Shown piece after piece: positions 1 to 8,068 of a stretch of DNA of 25,598 nucleotides (position 1 is the first letter of the stretch; every line of letters starts with the position of its first letter). This DNA is from a virus. Where the stretch lies: positions 1-25,598 of the IMG/VR virus record IMGVR_UViG_3300017963_000705; one strand, 5' to 3'. Made by a program: the position numbers and the translations under genes. The notes under the pieces were generated by a model. It had not been told where the DNA came from, did not search any database, and saw nothing but the letters and a program-made list of their open reading frames with translations.

Positions 1-1250
1 ACCTGCCGCAATGGATGCAGATTTCTGATATTACAGTAGATAACAGAACATCTTTTGAGCTTTCCAATGGTTCGCAGATCAAAGGTTCATCAACATCCGG
101 CGATGCTGGTCGTTCCGAGGCACTTTCGCTTCTAATCATTGATGAGGCTGCTCACGTTGAGAAACTAGAAGATCTATGGACCGCGCTTTACCCTACACTA
201 TCCACAGGTGGTCGCTGCATTGCACTATCCACTCCTAACGGTGTAGGTAACTGGTTCCACCAAAACTGTGTTGAAGCAGAAGCAGGTATAAATGATTTTC
301 ATATGACGACCCTTATGTGGGACGTTCACCCTGAGCGAGACAAGAAATGGTTTGAAAAAGAAACCAGAAACATGTCCAAGCGCCAGATCGCTCAGGAGTT
401 GGAGTGTAACTTCAATGTTTCTGGTGAAACTGTTATCCACCCAGACGATCTACAATGGTATTTGGAAAAAGCTTGCGCACCAGAGTATCGCACTGGTTTT
501 GATAGAAATTATTGGATTTGGAAACAATATAATCCAGAGAGCCATTATTTGATTGTTGCCGACGTTGCTCGTGGCGACGGCAAAGATAACAGCGCTTTTC
601 ATATTATAGAACTTGCAAGCCTTGAACAAGTCGCTGAATATGTGGGTAAGCCAACACCAGACGACTTTGCAGACATTCTTTCTAATGTAGCAGCTGAATA
701 CGGCAACCCTATGTTGGTGATAGAAAACAATAATATTGGCTTTGCTGTTCTTAAAAAGTTGATTGATAAAGGGTATCCTAATCTCTACTACACAACAAAG
801 GGAGATCACCAATATGTTGATCCCCTAACCGCACAATGGCAATCAAACGTAATACCCGGTTTTACAACTTCTTCCAAAACAAGACCTTTGATCGTTGCGA
901 AAATGGAAGAGTTTATGAGAAATAAACTAATTACGATTAACTCAAATCGTTTGCTTTCCGAAATGAAAACATTTATTTGGCATCACGGAAGACCGCAGGC
1001 GATGAGAAGCTACAACGACGATCTAACAATGTCGTTCGCTATTGGATGCTGGGTGAGAGATACCGTGATTATAGAAAGTCAAAAGAACGTAGAGTACAGC
1101 AAATCTTTCTTGTCTGCTATCAGCACGGCAAAAACATCTATTTCTACAACAATCCCTGGTATGCAGGGACATAAGATGACGAAAGAAACCGAGCGTATTG
1201 AAAAGGCGAAAAAGCTTCAATACCAATATATAGGATTACTAAAAGGCTAG
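1..1250 (+). CDS. terL: Terminase large subunit (gp17-like), 5' truncated
   Basis: This is the ATP-driven DNA-packaging motor and headful nuclease, acting at the portal vertex. The reading frame is open to the left edge (first whole codon at base 3), so the N-terminal Walker A part of the ATPase is missing and the ATG at 15 is internal. Counting from that Met, a Walker B motif LLIIDEAAHV has D43 and E44, and the ATPase coupling motif STPNG is at 72-76. The C-terminal RNase H-like nuclease shows three acidic sites in the expected order: D183 (VADVARGDGKDNS), E237 (LVIENNNIG) and D335/D336 (YNDDLT). The portal gene starts 8 bases after the stop, the usual terminase-portal pairing. Nothing suggests damage. 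Function is very likely; exact kinship to T4 gp17 is judged by eye. Confidence 0.95.
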   Translation, partial: LPQWMQISDITVDNRTSFELSNGSQIKGSSTSGDAGRSEALSLLIIDEAAHVEKLEDLWTALYPTLSTGGRCIALSTPNGVGNWFHQNCVEAEAGINDFHMTTLMWDVHPERDKKWFEKETRNMSKRQIAQELECNFNVSGETVIHPDDLQWYLEKACAPEYRTGFDRNYWIWKQYNPESHYLIVADVARGDGKDNSAFHIIELASLEQVAEYVGKPTPDDFADILSNVAAEYGNPMLVIENNNIGFAVLKKLIDKGYPNLYYTTKGDHQYVDPLTAQWQSNVIPGFTTSSKTRPLIVAKMEEFMRNKLITINSNRLLSEMKTFIWHHGRPQAMRSYNDDLTMSFAIGCWVRDTVIIESQKNVEYSKSFLSAISTAKTSISTTIPGMQGHKMTKETERIEKAKKLQYQYIGLLKG

Positions 1251-1258
1251 GATAGAAA

Positions 1259-3226
1259 ATGGCTAAGAAAGAGAACAACCCAAGAAATCCGGCATCGCCG
1301 TTATTCAAAAGACTAACCAGACTTCTATCTGGCCCGGTCGTTAACTACCGCACACAAGTTGGTAGACAAGAAAGAAGAGCAGATCTAGATAAATATCGTT
1401 ATCGTTTCCGTTCTATGTCTGGTCAGGAGTTTAAGAGACACGATTCTAACATGTCTCAGAACTACAACCTTTTTACATCAGCAGCATTCCGTAACCAAAA
1501 CAGAGCAGAGCGTTACATTGACTTTGAGCAAATGGAATACATGCCTGAGATTGCTACTGCTCTTGATATCTACGCTGACGAGATGACGACATCAAACGAG
1601 TATGATCGTCTTCTAAACATTGATTGTCTTAACCACGAAATCAAAACTATCCTTGAGTCTCTATTCTACGATGTTCTAAACATTGAGTTCAACTGCTTTG
1701 GTTGGGCACGCTCTATGTGTAAGTACGGTGACTTTTTCCTTTATATGGACATTGACGAGAAGTTAGGCATCACATCCCTTATTGGTATGCCGAACAACGA
1801 AGTAGAGCGTCTTGAAGGTCAGGACCAAACAAACCCTAACTACGTTCAGTATCAGTGGAATGGTGCCGGTATGACCTTTGAGAACTGGCAGGTTGCGCAC
1901 TTCCGCATTTTGGGCAACGATCGTTACTCGCCATACGGCACATCTGTTTTGGATCCTGCCCGACGTATTTGGCGACAACTTACACTTCTAGAAGATGCGA
2001 TGATTGCTTATCGCGTTGTTCGTGCGCCAGAACGCCGAGTATTCAAGATTGACGTAGGCAACATTCCACCACAAGACATTCCACAGTATATGGAAAAAGT
2101 CAAGTCGGAAATGAAGCGTAACTCTCTTGTAAATGCTTCAACTGGTCGTGTGGATCTTCGCTACAACCCGCTATCACTTGAAGAAGATTACTTTATTCCG
2201 ATGCGTGGTGGCGTTGGGTCGGAGATTACATCGCTCCCTGGCGCCAAGTCTTTGGACGACATTGAGGATGTTAAGTATCTTCGTGATAAGTTGTTCGCAG
2301 CAATTAAGATTCCACAGTCTTATCTAACCAACCTTGAAGGCGGTACAGAAGATAAAACTACCCTAGCACAGAAGGATATCCGTTTCGCAAGAACTATTCA
2401 TAGACTTCAAAGATCGTTGGTTTCCGAGTTGGAGAAGATGGCGATAGTGCATCTTTACACACTAGGCTTTAGAGGTCAAGACCTTTTAGGATTTAAGATT
2501 ACTTTGAACAACCCCTCGCGTCTTGCCGAGCTACAGCAGCTTGAATACATGAAGACAAAGTTCGAGACCGCCACATCAGTTCCAGAAGGCACATTCTCAA
2601 AGCGTTGGGTTGCAGCCAACATTCTTGGAATGTCCGATTCCGAGTTCCTTCGCAACCAGCGCGAAACTTTCTATGATCGTAAATATCAGCAGGCTCTTGA
2701 ATCGATTGTTGACGAAGGCGCTGAGCTTGGCGGCGCCGAAGGCGGTGGTCTCGGAGGAGACCTCGGTGGTGATTTAGGCGGCGACCTTGGTGGAGACTTG
2801 GGTGGCGACCTTGGCGGTGATCTGGATCTCGGTGGCGATGAAGGTGGAGAGGCGCCTGAAGGCGGCGGGGATGACGTTTTATTGGCAACCCCAGGTAGAC
2901 GGGAAGACAATCCTACAAAACACGAGGGAGCGGCTTACAAGCCCGTTGCTGTCGATAAAAGAAAAGGCTCTTCAACAAGACACTCGCAAGGTCCGATGAA
3001 GCGCGAAATCAAGCGAATGGTTCGCGGACCAGAGATGGGAACAACTTCTAGAACCGTGCATCCCGGTAAAGTAGGAGTTCCTGATATGAGAGCACTAGTT
3101 GGTCTAGAAGAGAATCTCAAGCCTACTTATACTAAAGATGAGCACACACTTTTTGAGAACACCAATAAAGTTCGTATGTTAGTAGAACAAATGGAGAGCA
3201 AAGAGGAAGAGAAAAATGAAGCATAA
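1259..3226 (+). CDS. gp20: Portal vertex protein (gp20-like)
   Basis: Twelve copies would form the DNA entry/exit ring of the capsid and dock the terminase. The 655-residue product is longer than T4 gp20 (524). Family-like stretches are FEQMEYMPEIATALDIYADE near residue 90 and the helical GGTEDKTTLAQKD...ARTIHRLQ region near 360-385, the latter a hallmark of T4-type portals. Residues about 490-537 form a low-complexity acidic tract of repeated GGDL units, followed by a basic, presumably flexible tail; this accounts for most of the extra length. It sits directly after the terminase, and its last 11 bases overlap the next gene, so the two are probably translationally coupled. The core assignment is firm; the function of the repeat is unknown. 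Confidence 0.93.
   Translation: MAKKENNPRNPASPLFKRLTRLLSGPVVNYRTQVGRQERRADLDKYRYRFRSMSGQEFKRHDSNMSQNYNLFTSAAFRNQNRAERYIDFEQMEYMPEIATALDIYADEMTTSNEYDRLLNIDCLNHEIKTILESLFYDVLNIEFNCFGWARSMCKYGDFFLYMDIDEKLGITSLIGMPNNEVERLEGQDQTNPNYVQYQWNGAGMTFENWQVAHFRILGNDRYSPYGTSVLDPARRIWRQLTLLEDAMIAYRVVRAPERRVFKIDVGNIPPQDIPQYMEKVKSEMKRNSLVNASTGRVDLRYNPLSLEEDYFIPMRGGVGSEITSLPGAKSLDDIEDVKYLRDKLFAAIKIPQSYLTNLEGGTEDKTTLAQKDIRFARTIHRLQRSLVSELEKMAIVHLYTLGFRGQDLLGFKITLNNPSRLAELQQLEYMKTKFETATSVPEGTFSKRWVAANILGMSDSEFLRNQRETFYDRKYQQALESIVDEGAELGGAEGGGLGGDLGGDLGGDLGGDLGGDLGGDLDLGGDEGGEAPEGGGDDVLLATPGRREDNPTKHEGAAYKPVAVDKRKGSSTRHSQGPMKREIKRMVRGPEMGTTSRTVHPGKVGVPDMRALVGLEENLKPTYTKDEHTLFENTNKVRMLVEQMESKEEEKNEA
2728..2871 (+). 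repeat. In-frame GGDL-type microsatellite in the portal gene
   Basis: Degenerate 12-base units encode Leu-Gly-Gly-Asp about six times in a row and then decay into Gly/Glu-rich sequence. Codon choice varies between units (ggt/ggc/gga, ctc/tta/ctt/ttg), so the amino-acid pattern is better conserved than the DNA. The period of 4 residues does not match the 9-residue calcium-binding RTX repeat. It probably forms a flexible acidic linker on the portal. Confidence 0.8.
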
Positions 3227-4028
3227 TAAAAAAAGAAATACAGCCTTTATTTATGAAACGCTTACAAGAGAACTAACAAAGGCAATCGTTGATAAGGATA
3301 GTAGTAGAAAAGAAACTGTTCTTGCGATCATCAAAGAAGGATTTGGTGGCGACTCAACATTAGCAAAAGAACTTTCTCTTTACAAGACTTTGCTTGAGAC
3401 AAAAAATATTCAACCCAATCTTGCCGAAAGAATGCTTCAAGAAACAAAGTTTGCTTATTCAAAGTTGGATTCCTCCGAGGTTTTTGACGCACAGTCTCGT
3501 ATAATTGCTGCTATCAACAAGCAGCTAGGACAGGATGTATGGTCTAACTTTGTTCCAAACTTTAAGTCTCTTGCTTCCGTAAATGCTATCTTCAACACAA
3601 AGACACCTGTAAAAAGTAAAGTTCTTTTTGAGCAGGCGATCGTAGATTCAATGAGCGCTGAACAACCTCTTACCGAGTCTAACAAAATGAAGTCTTTGGA
3701 CAACCTAACTTACAACTCTTTTATTAAGAAGTTTAACGAGAAGTACACCACCCTTCTTAAAGAGCAGAAAGATCTTCTTAATCGGTACATCACAAGTTTT
3801 GCAGATGACGGGTTCGAACTTCGTATTTACTTGAACGAAGAATTGGAAAGGCTTAAGAGCTTAATTAGTGACGCGAGTCAAAATACTGTCGAACCTCTCA
3901 TTTCGCAAAAACTAAACGAAGTGTCCGAGTATCTTGAGGAATTTCGTAAGCGCGAGTTTACAGATGACGATCTAAACAAGGTTCTCAAAACACAAGAACT
4001 TGTTCAGGAACTAACTCAAAATGATTAA
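3216..4028 (+). CDS. Unrecognised helical protein between portal and protease
   Basis: I do not recognise this 270-residue protein. It is rich in Lys, Glu and Leu, has no Cys or evident membrane segment, and looks almost wholly alpha-helical; the last third (about 180-265) has heptad-like spacing suggesting coiled coil. The start ATG lies inside the last codons of the portal gene (11-base overlap), and its own end overlaps the next gene by 8 bases, so it belongs to a tightly coupled head operon. T4 places small prohead-core genes 67 and 68 between genes 20 and 21, so a core or assembly role is a position-based guess only. It is not visibly similar to gp67 or gp68. Confidence 0.75.
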   Translation: MKHNKKRNTAFIYETLTRELTKAIVDKDSSRKETVLAIIKEGFGGDSTLAKELSLYKTLLETKNIQPNLAERMLQETKFAYSKLDSSEVFDAQSRIIAAINKQLGQDVWSNFVPNFKSLASVNAIFNTKTPVKSKVLFEQAIVDSMSAEQPLTESNKMKSLDNLTYNSFIKKFNEKYTTLLKEQKDLLNRYITSFADDGFELRIYLNEELERLKSLISDASQNTVEPLISQKLNEVSEYLEEFRKREFTDDDLNKVLKTQELVQELTQND

Positions 4029-4527
4029 GATCAAAGTCGGTGGACCACAGGCTACAGTAGAACTCAAAGCCCGCAGGGCTCTTGACGGTTCGCTTCTTAT
4101 TATGGACCATAACAAGATTGATATCGCCGTGATGCCAAAGCAAATGAAAGTCACTACAATGCCTAAGACCACTATCTCTGAGGACGTGTATGATTATCAA
4201 GATCGACTACTAGAGCTTCTGGCTGATAAGGGCATTGTTGATAGATCTTCTATCCAGGGTGGAAATGTCTTCCGTTCCCTAGAAGGCAAGTTGTTTGAGA
4301 ATGACGACATCAACGCCCTACAGGCTGCAACGTTTGTAATCGCAGAGTTTATTGAGTATGAAGCAGAACACGAAAGAATTGCCGACGAATACGAGAAGGA
4401 GTTGGAGGATATGTACACACGCCCATCCGATCGCGACTCCACCGAATACGGCGAAGTGCCACAGTATGCCGAGAAGGGCTCTATGCGCCCGGGCTACTAC
4501 TATTACCCACTAAGGAACAGGTATTAG
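4021..4527 (+). CDS. Unrecognised 168-residue head-operon protein
   Basis: I do not recognise this protein. The N-terminal half (MIKIKVGGPQATVELKARRAL) looks like beta-strands. The middle (about 85-130) is an acidic helical stretch, and the C-terminus is a charged tail ending in a Tyr-rich segment (GYYYYPLRNRY). The start overlaps the previous gene by 8 bases, and the next gene begins one base after its stop, so translation is coupled on both sides. Position between portal and prohead protease points to head assembly. No catalytic motif is evident. Confidence 0.72.
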   Translation: MIKIKVGGPQATVELKARRALDGSLLIMDHNKIDIAVMPKQMKVTTMPKTTISEDVYDYQDRLLELLADKGIVDRSSIQGGNVFRSLEGKLFENDDINALQAATFVIAEFIEYEAEHERIADEYEKELEDMYTRPSDRDSTEYGEVPQYAEKGSMRPGYYYYPLRNRY

Positions 4528-4528
4528 A

Positions 4529-4846
4529 TTGGAACTATTACATTTTATTCTTGCCGCTTACGGCATGACCTTCATTATTGTTCACGGACATATCTTCAAT
4601 AAAATACGACCAGCCTGCTCTGCTTGGGGTGGCTTTGGTCGTTTATTTCACTGCTGTTTGTGTATGGGATTTTGGGTTGGAGTATTTCTCTGGGGCATAA
4701 GTCCATATACAGAACTATTTAATTTTGATCGTACACTTGTAAATGCTTTTATTTGCGGGTGTATTAGCGCTGGAACATCATACTTGCTGAGTATGGTGGT
4801 AAATGATTTCGGGATCAAATTGGTCCATAAAGGAGGTGAATCATGA
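4529..4846 (+). CDS. Small Cys-rich membrane protein (DUF1360-like)
   Basis: A 105-residue protein, probably started at TTG 4529, one base after the previous stop and thus likely coupled to it. Three hydrophobic segments are visible at about 4-21, 44-60 and 72-91. Between the first and second lies a cluster around FHCCLCMGFWVG; a Cys-x-x-Cys followed by Gly-Phe-Trp-Val-Gly resembles the small DUF1360-type membrane proteins seen in phages and bacteria. That similarity is from memory and the role of the family is not established. A membrane protein inside a capsid operon is unusual. The stop overlaps the ATG of the following tiny ORF (ATGA). Confidence 0.65.
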   Translation: MELLHFILAAYGMTFIIVHGHIFNKIRPACSAWGGFGRLFHCCLCMGFWVGVFLWGISPYTELFNFDRTLVNAFICGCISAGTSYLLSMVVNDFGIKLVHKGGES

Positions 4847-4893
4847 AAAAGTGGCAAATCCAGCCTGTACGCCGCTGCTGCTCCGGTAGCTGA
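4843..4893 (+). CDS. Tiny ORF of 16 codons behind a perfect Shine-Dalgarno
   Basis: ATG 4843 overlaps the previous stop (ATGA) and is preceded by AGGAGGTGA at 4831-4839, one of the strongest ribosome sites in the window. The in-frame product is only MKKWQIQPVRRCCSGS. The +1 frame stays open from 4847 to the TGA at 4907 and reads KSGKSSLYAAAAPVAEFTWG, which looks more protein-like. Losing one A from the run of five at 4846-4850, or a +1 shift there, would give a 21-residue peptide starting MKSGKSS. The real product is therefore uncertain: a leader peptide, a sequencing indel or a frameshifted peptide are all possible. Confidence 0.35.
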   Translation: MKKWQIQPVRRCCSGS

Positions 4894-4897
4894 ATTT

Positions 4898-4932
4898 ACG
4901 TGGGGGTGAAAGCCCCCACGTTAAATCTTTTT
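4898..4932 (+). terminator. GC-rich hairpin with T-tract, probable intrinsic terminator
   Basis: A perfect 9-bp stem (acgtggggg at 4898-4906 with cccccacgt at 4913-4921) closes a 6-base loop. It is followed by an AT-rich stretch ending in six T. It lies between the tiny ORF and the prohead protease gene. No CTATTTAT-type box follows it, so the protease must depend on read-through or on an unrecognised promoter. Confidence 0.8.
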
Positions 4933-4945
4933 TGAGAGAATAACA

Positions 4946-5545
4946 ATGGCTAAACTACTACGAGAATTTTATGAACTATGCGAAGGTGGTGTCTGCCAAG
5001 ACCTTCTAACCGAATCTGAAAAGCAGTTTGTTCGCGACGGCGGAATGATGCTAACAGGCAAGCTACAAGAAGCAGAGGTTCAGAACGGAAACGGACGTGT
5101 ATATCCTCGCCGTATATTGGAAAGAGAAGTTAAGCGATACGCAAAGGTAGTTGAGGACCGCCGTGCTCTTGGCGAGTTGGATCATCCGGATTCTTCTATT
5201 ATTAATTTAGCCAACGTGTCCCATATGATTACGGAGGTTTGGATGGACGGGCCAGCCGTAATGGGTAAGTGTAAAGTTCTCGACACTCCATCCGGTCAGA
5301 TTCTACGTGCCCTTGTGGATTCGGGTGTCAAGATTGGTATCTCATCTCGTGGTATGGGATCTGTAAGCGAGAGAATGGGTAAGACCATCGTAGAAGATGA
5401 CTTTCAGTTGATTTGTTTTGACATTGTATCAGAGCCATCAACACCAAATGCTTTTATGGCTCTGTCCGAGGGGAAACTCGTAAATGAGCAAATTGAAAAA
5501 AATAATAAGATTATAAATCTTATGAATGAAATTATTGGAGATTAA
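4946..5545 (+). CDS. gp21: Prohead maturation protease (gp21-like)
   Basis: This serine protease is assembled in the prohead core, where it cleaves scaffold, capsid and internal proteins, in T4 after (L/I)-x-Glu. The 199 residues match T4 gp21 in size and layout. The glycine-rich N-terminal part has QNGNGRVYPRRILEREV near 46-62. The catalytic His is probably H80 in GELDHPDSS, and the nucleophile S133 or S134 in GISSRGMGS. A few residues near the N-terminus (LLTES, about 20-24) could be a self-cleavage site. It follows a terminator hairpin and is 3 bases from the next gene. Assignment is firm by motif. Confidence 0.93.
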   Translation: MAKLLREFYELCEGGVCQDLLTESEKQFVRDGGMMLTGKLQEAEVQNGNGRVYPRRILEREVKRYAKVVEDRRALGELDHPDSSIINLANVSHMITEVWMDGPAVMGKCKVLDTPSGQILRALVDSGVKIGISSRGMGSVSERMGKTIVEDDFQLICFDIVSEPSTPNAFMALSEGKLVNEQIEKNNKIINLMNEIIGD

Positions 5546-5548
5546 AAA

Positions 5549-7618
5549 ATGAAAATTTCAGAAGGAAGATTAAAAGAAATCATTAAAGAAGAATTATTAG
5601 TTATGAAGCTCAATAGAAAGATCGTGGTTGAGCACAAGAAACTTGCTTCTGAGAGAAAAGATTATCTCTCTATGATTGCTGAAGAATATGCAAAGCTAGA
5701 GCGCGGTGAAGATTTTGATGTTTCCACTCTAGAAGAAGGCATCTGGGACAGTATTAAATACTATGTTGGCAAGCTTGGCTCTTTGGAAAAGGGCGGTAAG
5801 ATATTTGGTGACAGAAAAATGCGCCATATTAAAGCCGTTGATAAGCTAGAGGCTGCAATTGAAAAAGCAGGCAGTTCTGTTATCAAAGATTTAAGAAAAA
5901 ATATTGAAGAAAAATACAAAGAATTTCCTAACATGAAGGACAAGCCAGAGTTTTTGAATGCACTTTATGAAATTGCTGCTTCATACGATGCGATTGACGA
6001 AGCAGTAAAAAAAGGCGAAATGACTGCCGATGCAGCCAATGGCGTTGTTGAGGCTTTAAGAGAATACGTCAAATACTTGCTTGATTATCAATTGGCTGAT
6101 GTCTACAAGCATTTCACTGAAGGCAAGGAGATAGAAGAAGAAGTTGGTAAAGGTGGTGCCCCCGTAGATGATGAGCTTGAGCAGGCTGCAAATCAAAAAA
6201 CTTTCACTAAACGCGGAGTAAAGGGTGATGCTGTAGACTCAGCGACACTTGATGGTCTTGCGAGCAATAAACTCCCCGCTATCCTTGGATTAACCGGCGC
6301 AGCGGCTGTATTGGCAGGTTTATTTGCAGCTTCCCCGCAGGCTCTGTCAGCCTTGAAACAGCTTAGAGGACTTAAAAATGCAGAACAAATAACCACAGGT
6401 ATGAAAAAAATAACAAAGACATTTGGACCTGCTGATGGCGAAGGCTTCGTACAAATGGTTGGCAGGCTTACAGCGGGCGATCCGGGCGCTTTTGGTCCAA
6501 ACACAGACCCGAATGTGTTTTTCAAGGCTGTTAAATCTTTGGGGATAGATCCAAACAATCCTACACAATTTTTCCAGCTTGGTGCTGATCAGGGTGCTTA
6601 CGCCCAAGCAGTAAAAAGTGGTGCTAAAACTCTTGGAGAAATGTTCCCTGCATCAAATAAAGATTTTTACTTGGACAAGGGCGCAAAAGCTACATCGCAG
6701 ATAGTCCAATCAGTAACCAAAAATCTTGGCACTCTCGGTGCTGGTGGTGGTGCGGCAGTTGCAGCAGGGCAGCTTGCAGCCGCAAGCACTCTCGCAACCA
6801 CACTTGGTATCGGGCTTGCCACTGCTGGCGCAGCAGTCAAGCTAATCAGAATGAAAGGGCAAAAGTCTTCCCGTGCTCAACTATTAAAAGATTTATCAAA
6901 GGAATTACAGCCATTTGAAAACACTGAGGTTGTTGAACCACCCGCAGAGACACCTCCTACAGATCCATCTCCTACAGATCCACGCGCAGGGGATCGATCT
7001 CGGGCGGCAGGTCCACCTCCTACAGATTCGCCTCCCACCGAACCCGTAAAATATGAGAAGCCTGAAAAGCCATACGAATTCCCACTCATGGATGTTGAGA
7101 ATGCTATTATCAAATTTACTAAAGACAACGGAATGGATATGGATGAATCCGATGTCGAAGACTTGGTAGGCAGAATTGAAAGTTGGATGCAAAGTGCTCG
7201 CGAGCGCGGCGCAGATTACTTTGATATTGATGATAGAGACTTTATGAGACTTGGAGAAGGAGAAACAATAGTACAGAAGGGTACCGGTCGCGCTAAACTA
7301 GCTGGCTCTAGACCGAAAAGAAGAAGATACAAGAACAAAGATCCAAGAATTGCAATCAAGAAGGGTGGCCGCTCACGTCGGTCCATGTCACTCTCACGCT
7401 ATCTACACAGACTTTTCTCTATTGGGAATGATCAGGGTCGCCCAGAGTTCTTAGCAGGTCTTGACAACAAACAGCTTAGAAAACTCAAAAATGCAATCGT
7501 CAATATGGTTTACAAAGAACTTAGTAAACAAGGTCCGTTGGTTAAACAAGAGGTACAAAATGAACCGCTTCTCGAACGTTGGCAAAAAATTGCCGGTATC
7601 AGCAAGAAGGTTCTATGA
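5549..7618 (+). CDS. Large putative internal head/virion protein
   Basis: A 689-residue protein of unrecognised family. The N-terminus (KISEGRLKEIIKEELL) is a short charged amphipathic helix like prohead-targeting sequences, and TLEEGIWDSIKYYVGKLG near 60-77 contains an L-x-E site suited to gp21 cleavage. Two hydrophobic Ala/Gly-rich stretches (about 244-262 and 400-430) could enter a membrane. A Pro/Thr/Asp-rich linker (about 468-500) is encoded by imperfectly repeated DNA (6952-7045). The region around 580-620 is strongly basic (RPKRRRYKNK, KKGGRSRRS), suggesting DNA contact. Together these fit a DNA-associated protein packed in the head and perhaps ejected, which is inference. It follows gp21 by 3 bases, and its stop overlaps the next start. 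Confidence 0.7.
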   Translation: MKISEGRLKEIIKEELLVMKLNRKIVVEHKKLASERKDYLSMIAEEYAKLERGEDFDVSTLEEGIWDSIKYYVGKLGSLEKGGKIFGDRKMRHIKAVDKLEAAIEKAGSSVIKDLRKNIEEKYKEFPNMKDKPEFLNALYEIAASYDAIDEAVKKGEMTADAANGVVEALREYVKYLLDYQLADVYKHFTEGKEIEEEVGKGGAPVDDELEQAANQKTFTKRGVKGDAVDSATLDGLASNKLPAILGLTGAAAVLAGLFAASPQALSALKQLRGLKNAEQITTGMKKITKTFGPADGEGFVQMVGRLTAGDPGAFGPNTDPNVFFKAVKSLGIDPNNPTQFFQLGADQGAYAQAVKSGAKTLGEMFPASNKDFYLDKGAKATSQIVQSVTKNLGTLGAGGGAAVAAGQLAAASTLATTLGIGLATAGAAVKLIRMKGQKSSRAQLLKDLSKELQPFENTEVVEPPAETPPTDPSPTDPRAGDRSRAAGPPPTDSPPTEPVKYEKPEKPYEFPLMDVENAIIKFTKDNGMDMDESDVEDLVGRIESWMQSARERGADYFDIDDRDFMRLGEGETIVQKGTGRAKLAGSRPKRRRYKNKDPRIAIKKGGRSRRSMSLSRYLHRLFSIGNDQGRPEFLAGLDNKQLRKLKNAIVNMVYKELSKQGPLVKQEVQNEPLLERWQKIAGISKKVL

Positions 7619-8064
7619 AAAAGTCAGAATTCAAAAAACTAATCAAACCTATTGTTCAAGAGTGTATTAAAGAGTCACTTCTTGAAGATGGTTTGATTTC
7701 CGGCATTATTGCCGAGGTTGTCAAGGGCATGTCTTCGCAAACTATTGTTGAGACAAAGGCGCCACAACCAAAAGTAGATCCTGTTATGGAAAGAATGAAA
7801 GCAAATGCTTTCAACAAAGAACAGTCCGGTAAACTAAAAGAGCATAAGAAAAAGCTTATGGCTGCTATTGGCGGTTCAGCTTACAACGGTGTTGATTTGT
7901 TTGAAGGAACAACTCCAGCACCAGCACAAGCGTCTCCATCTGCACAGGCTTCTCCAATGTCCGGACAAAGCCCAAGTGATCCAGGCGTAGATATCTCTAG
8001 TCTCTTCGGAGCAGTAGGCAGAAACTGGAACGCTCATATGAACGAAATGAAAGAAAGAGAGTAA
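7615..8064 (+). CDS. Small putative prohead/virion protein with targeting-like N-terminus
   Basis: A 149-residue protein of unknown family. I chose ATG 7615 rather than the in-frame ATG at 7579. It overlaps the previous stop as ATGA, has AGAAGG just upstream, and yields a clean N-terminus MKKSEFKKLIKPIVQE. This resembles the N-terminus of the preceding gene (charged helix of K, I, E, L), and a nearby SLLEDG offers an L-x-E site for gp21. The middle is basic and helical. About residues 99-125 form an Ala/Pro/Ser-rich linker, followed by a short C-terminal helix. An internal head component processed by gp21 is plausible but unproven. Confidence 0.68.
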   Translation: MKKSEFKKLIKPIVQECIKESLLEDGLISGIIAEVVKGMSSQTIVETKAPQPKVDPVMERMKANAFNKEQSGKLKEHKKKLMAAIGGSAYNGVDLFEGTTPAPAQASPSAQASPMSGQSPSDPGVDISSLFGAVGRNWNAHMNEMKERE

Positions 8065-8068
8065 CAAA

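Noticed and set aside
2728-2871. RTX calcium-binding repeat in the portal
   Set aside because: The unit is 4 residues long, not the nine-residue GGxGxDxLx pattern.
4714-4723. ACTATTTAAT inside the membrane-protein gene
   Set aside because: It is coding sequence (Glu-Leu-Phe-Asn), about 230 bases before gp21, with a terminator in between; treated as chance.
7579-7614. Upstream ATG extending the 149-residue gene by 12 residues
   Set aside because: It lies inside the previous gene without a good ribosome site; ATG 7615 has AGAAGG and the ATGA overlap.
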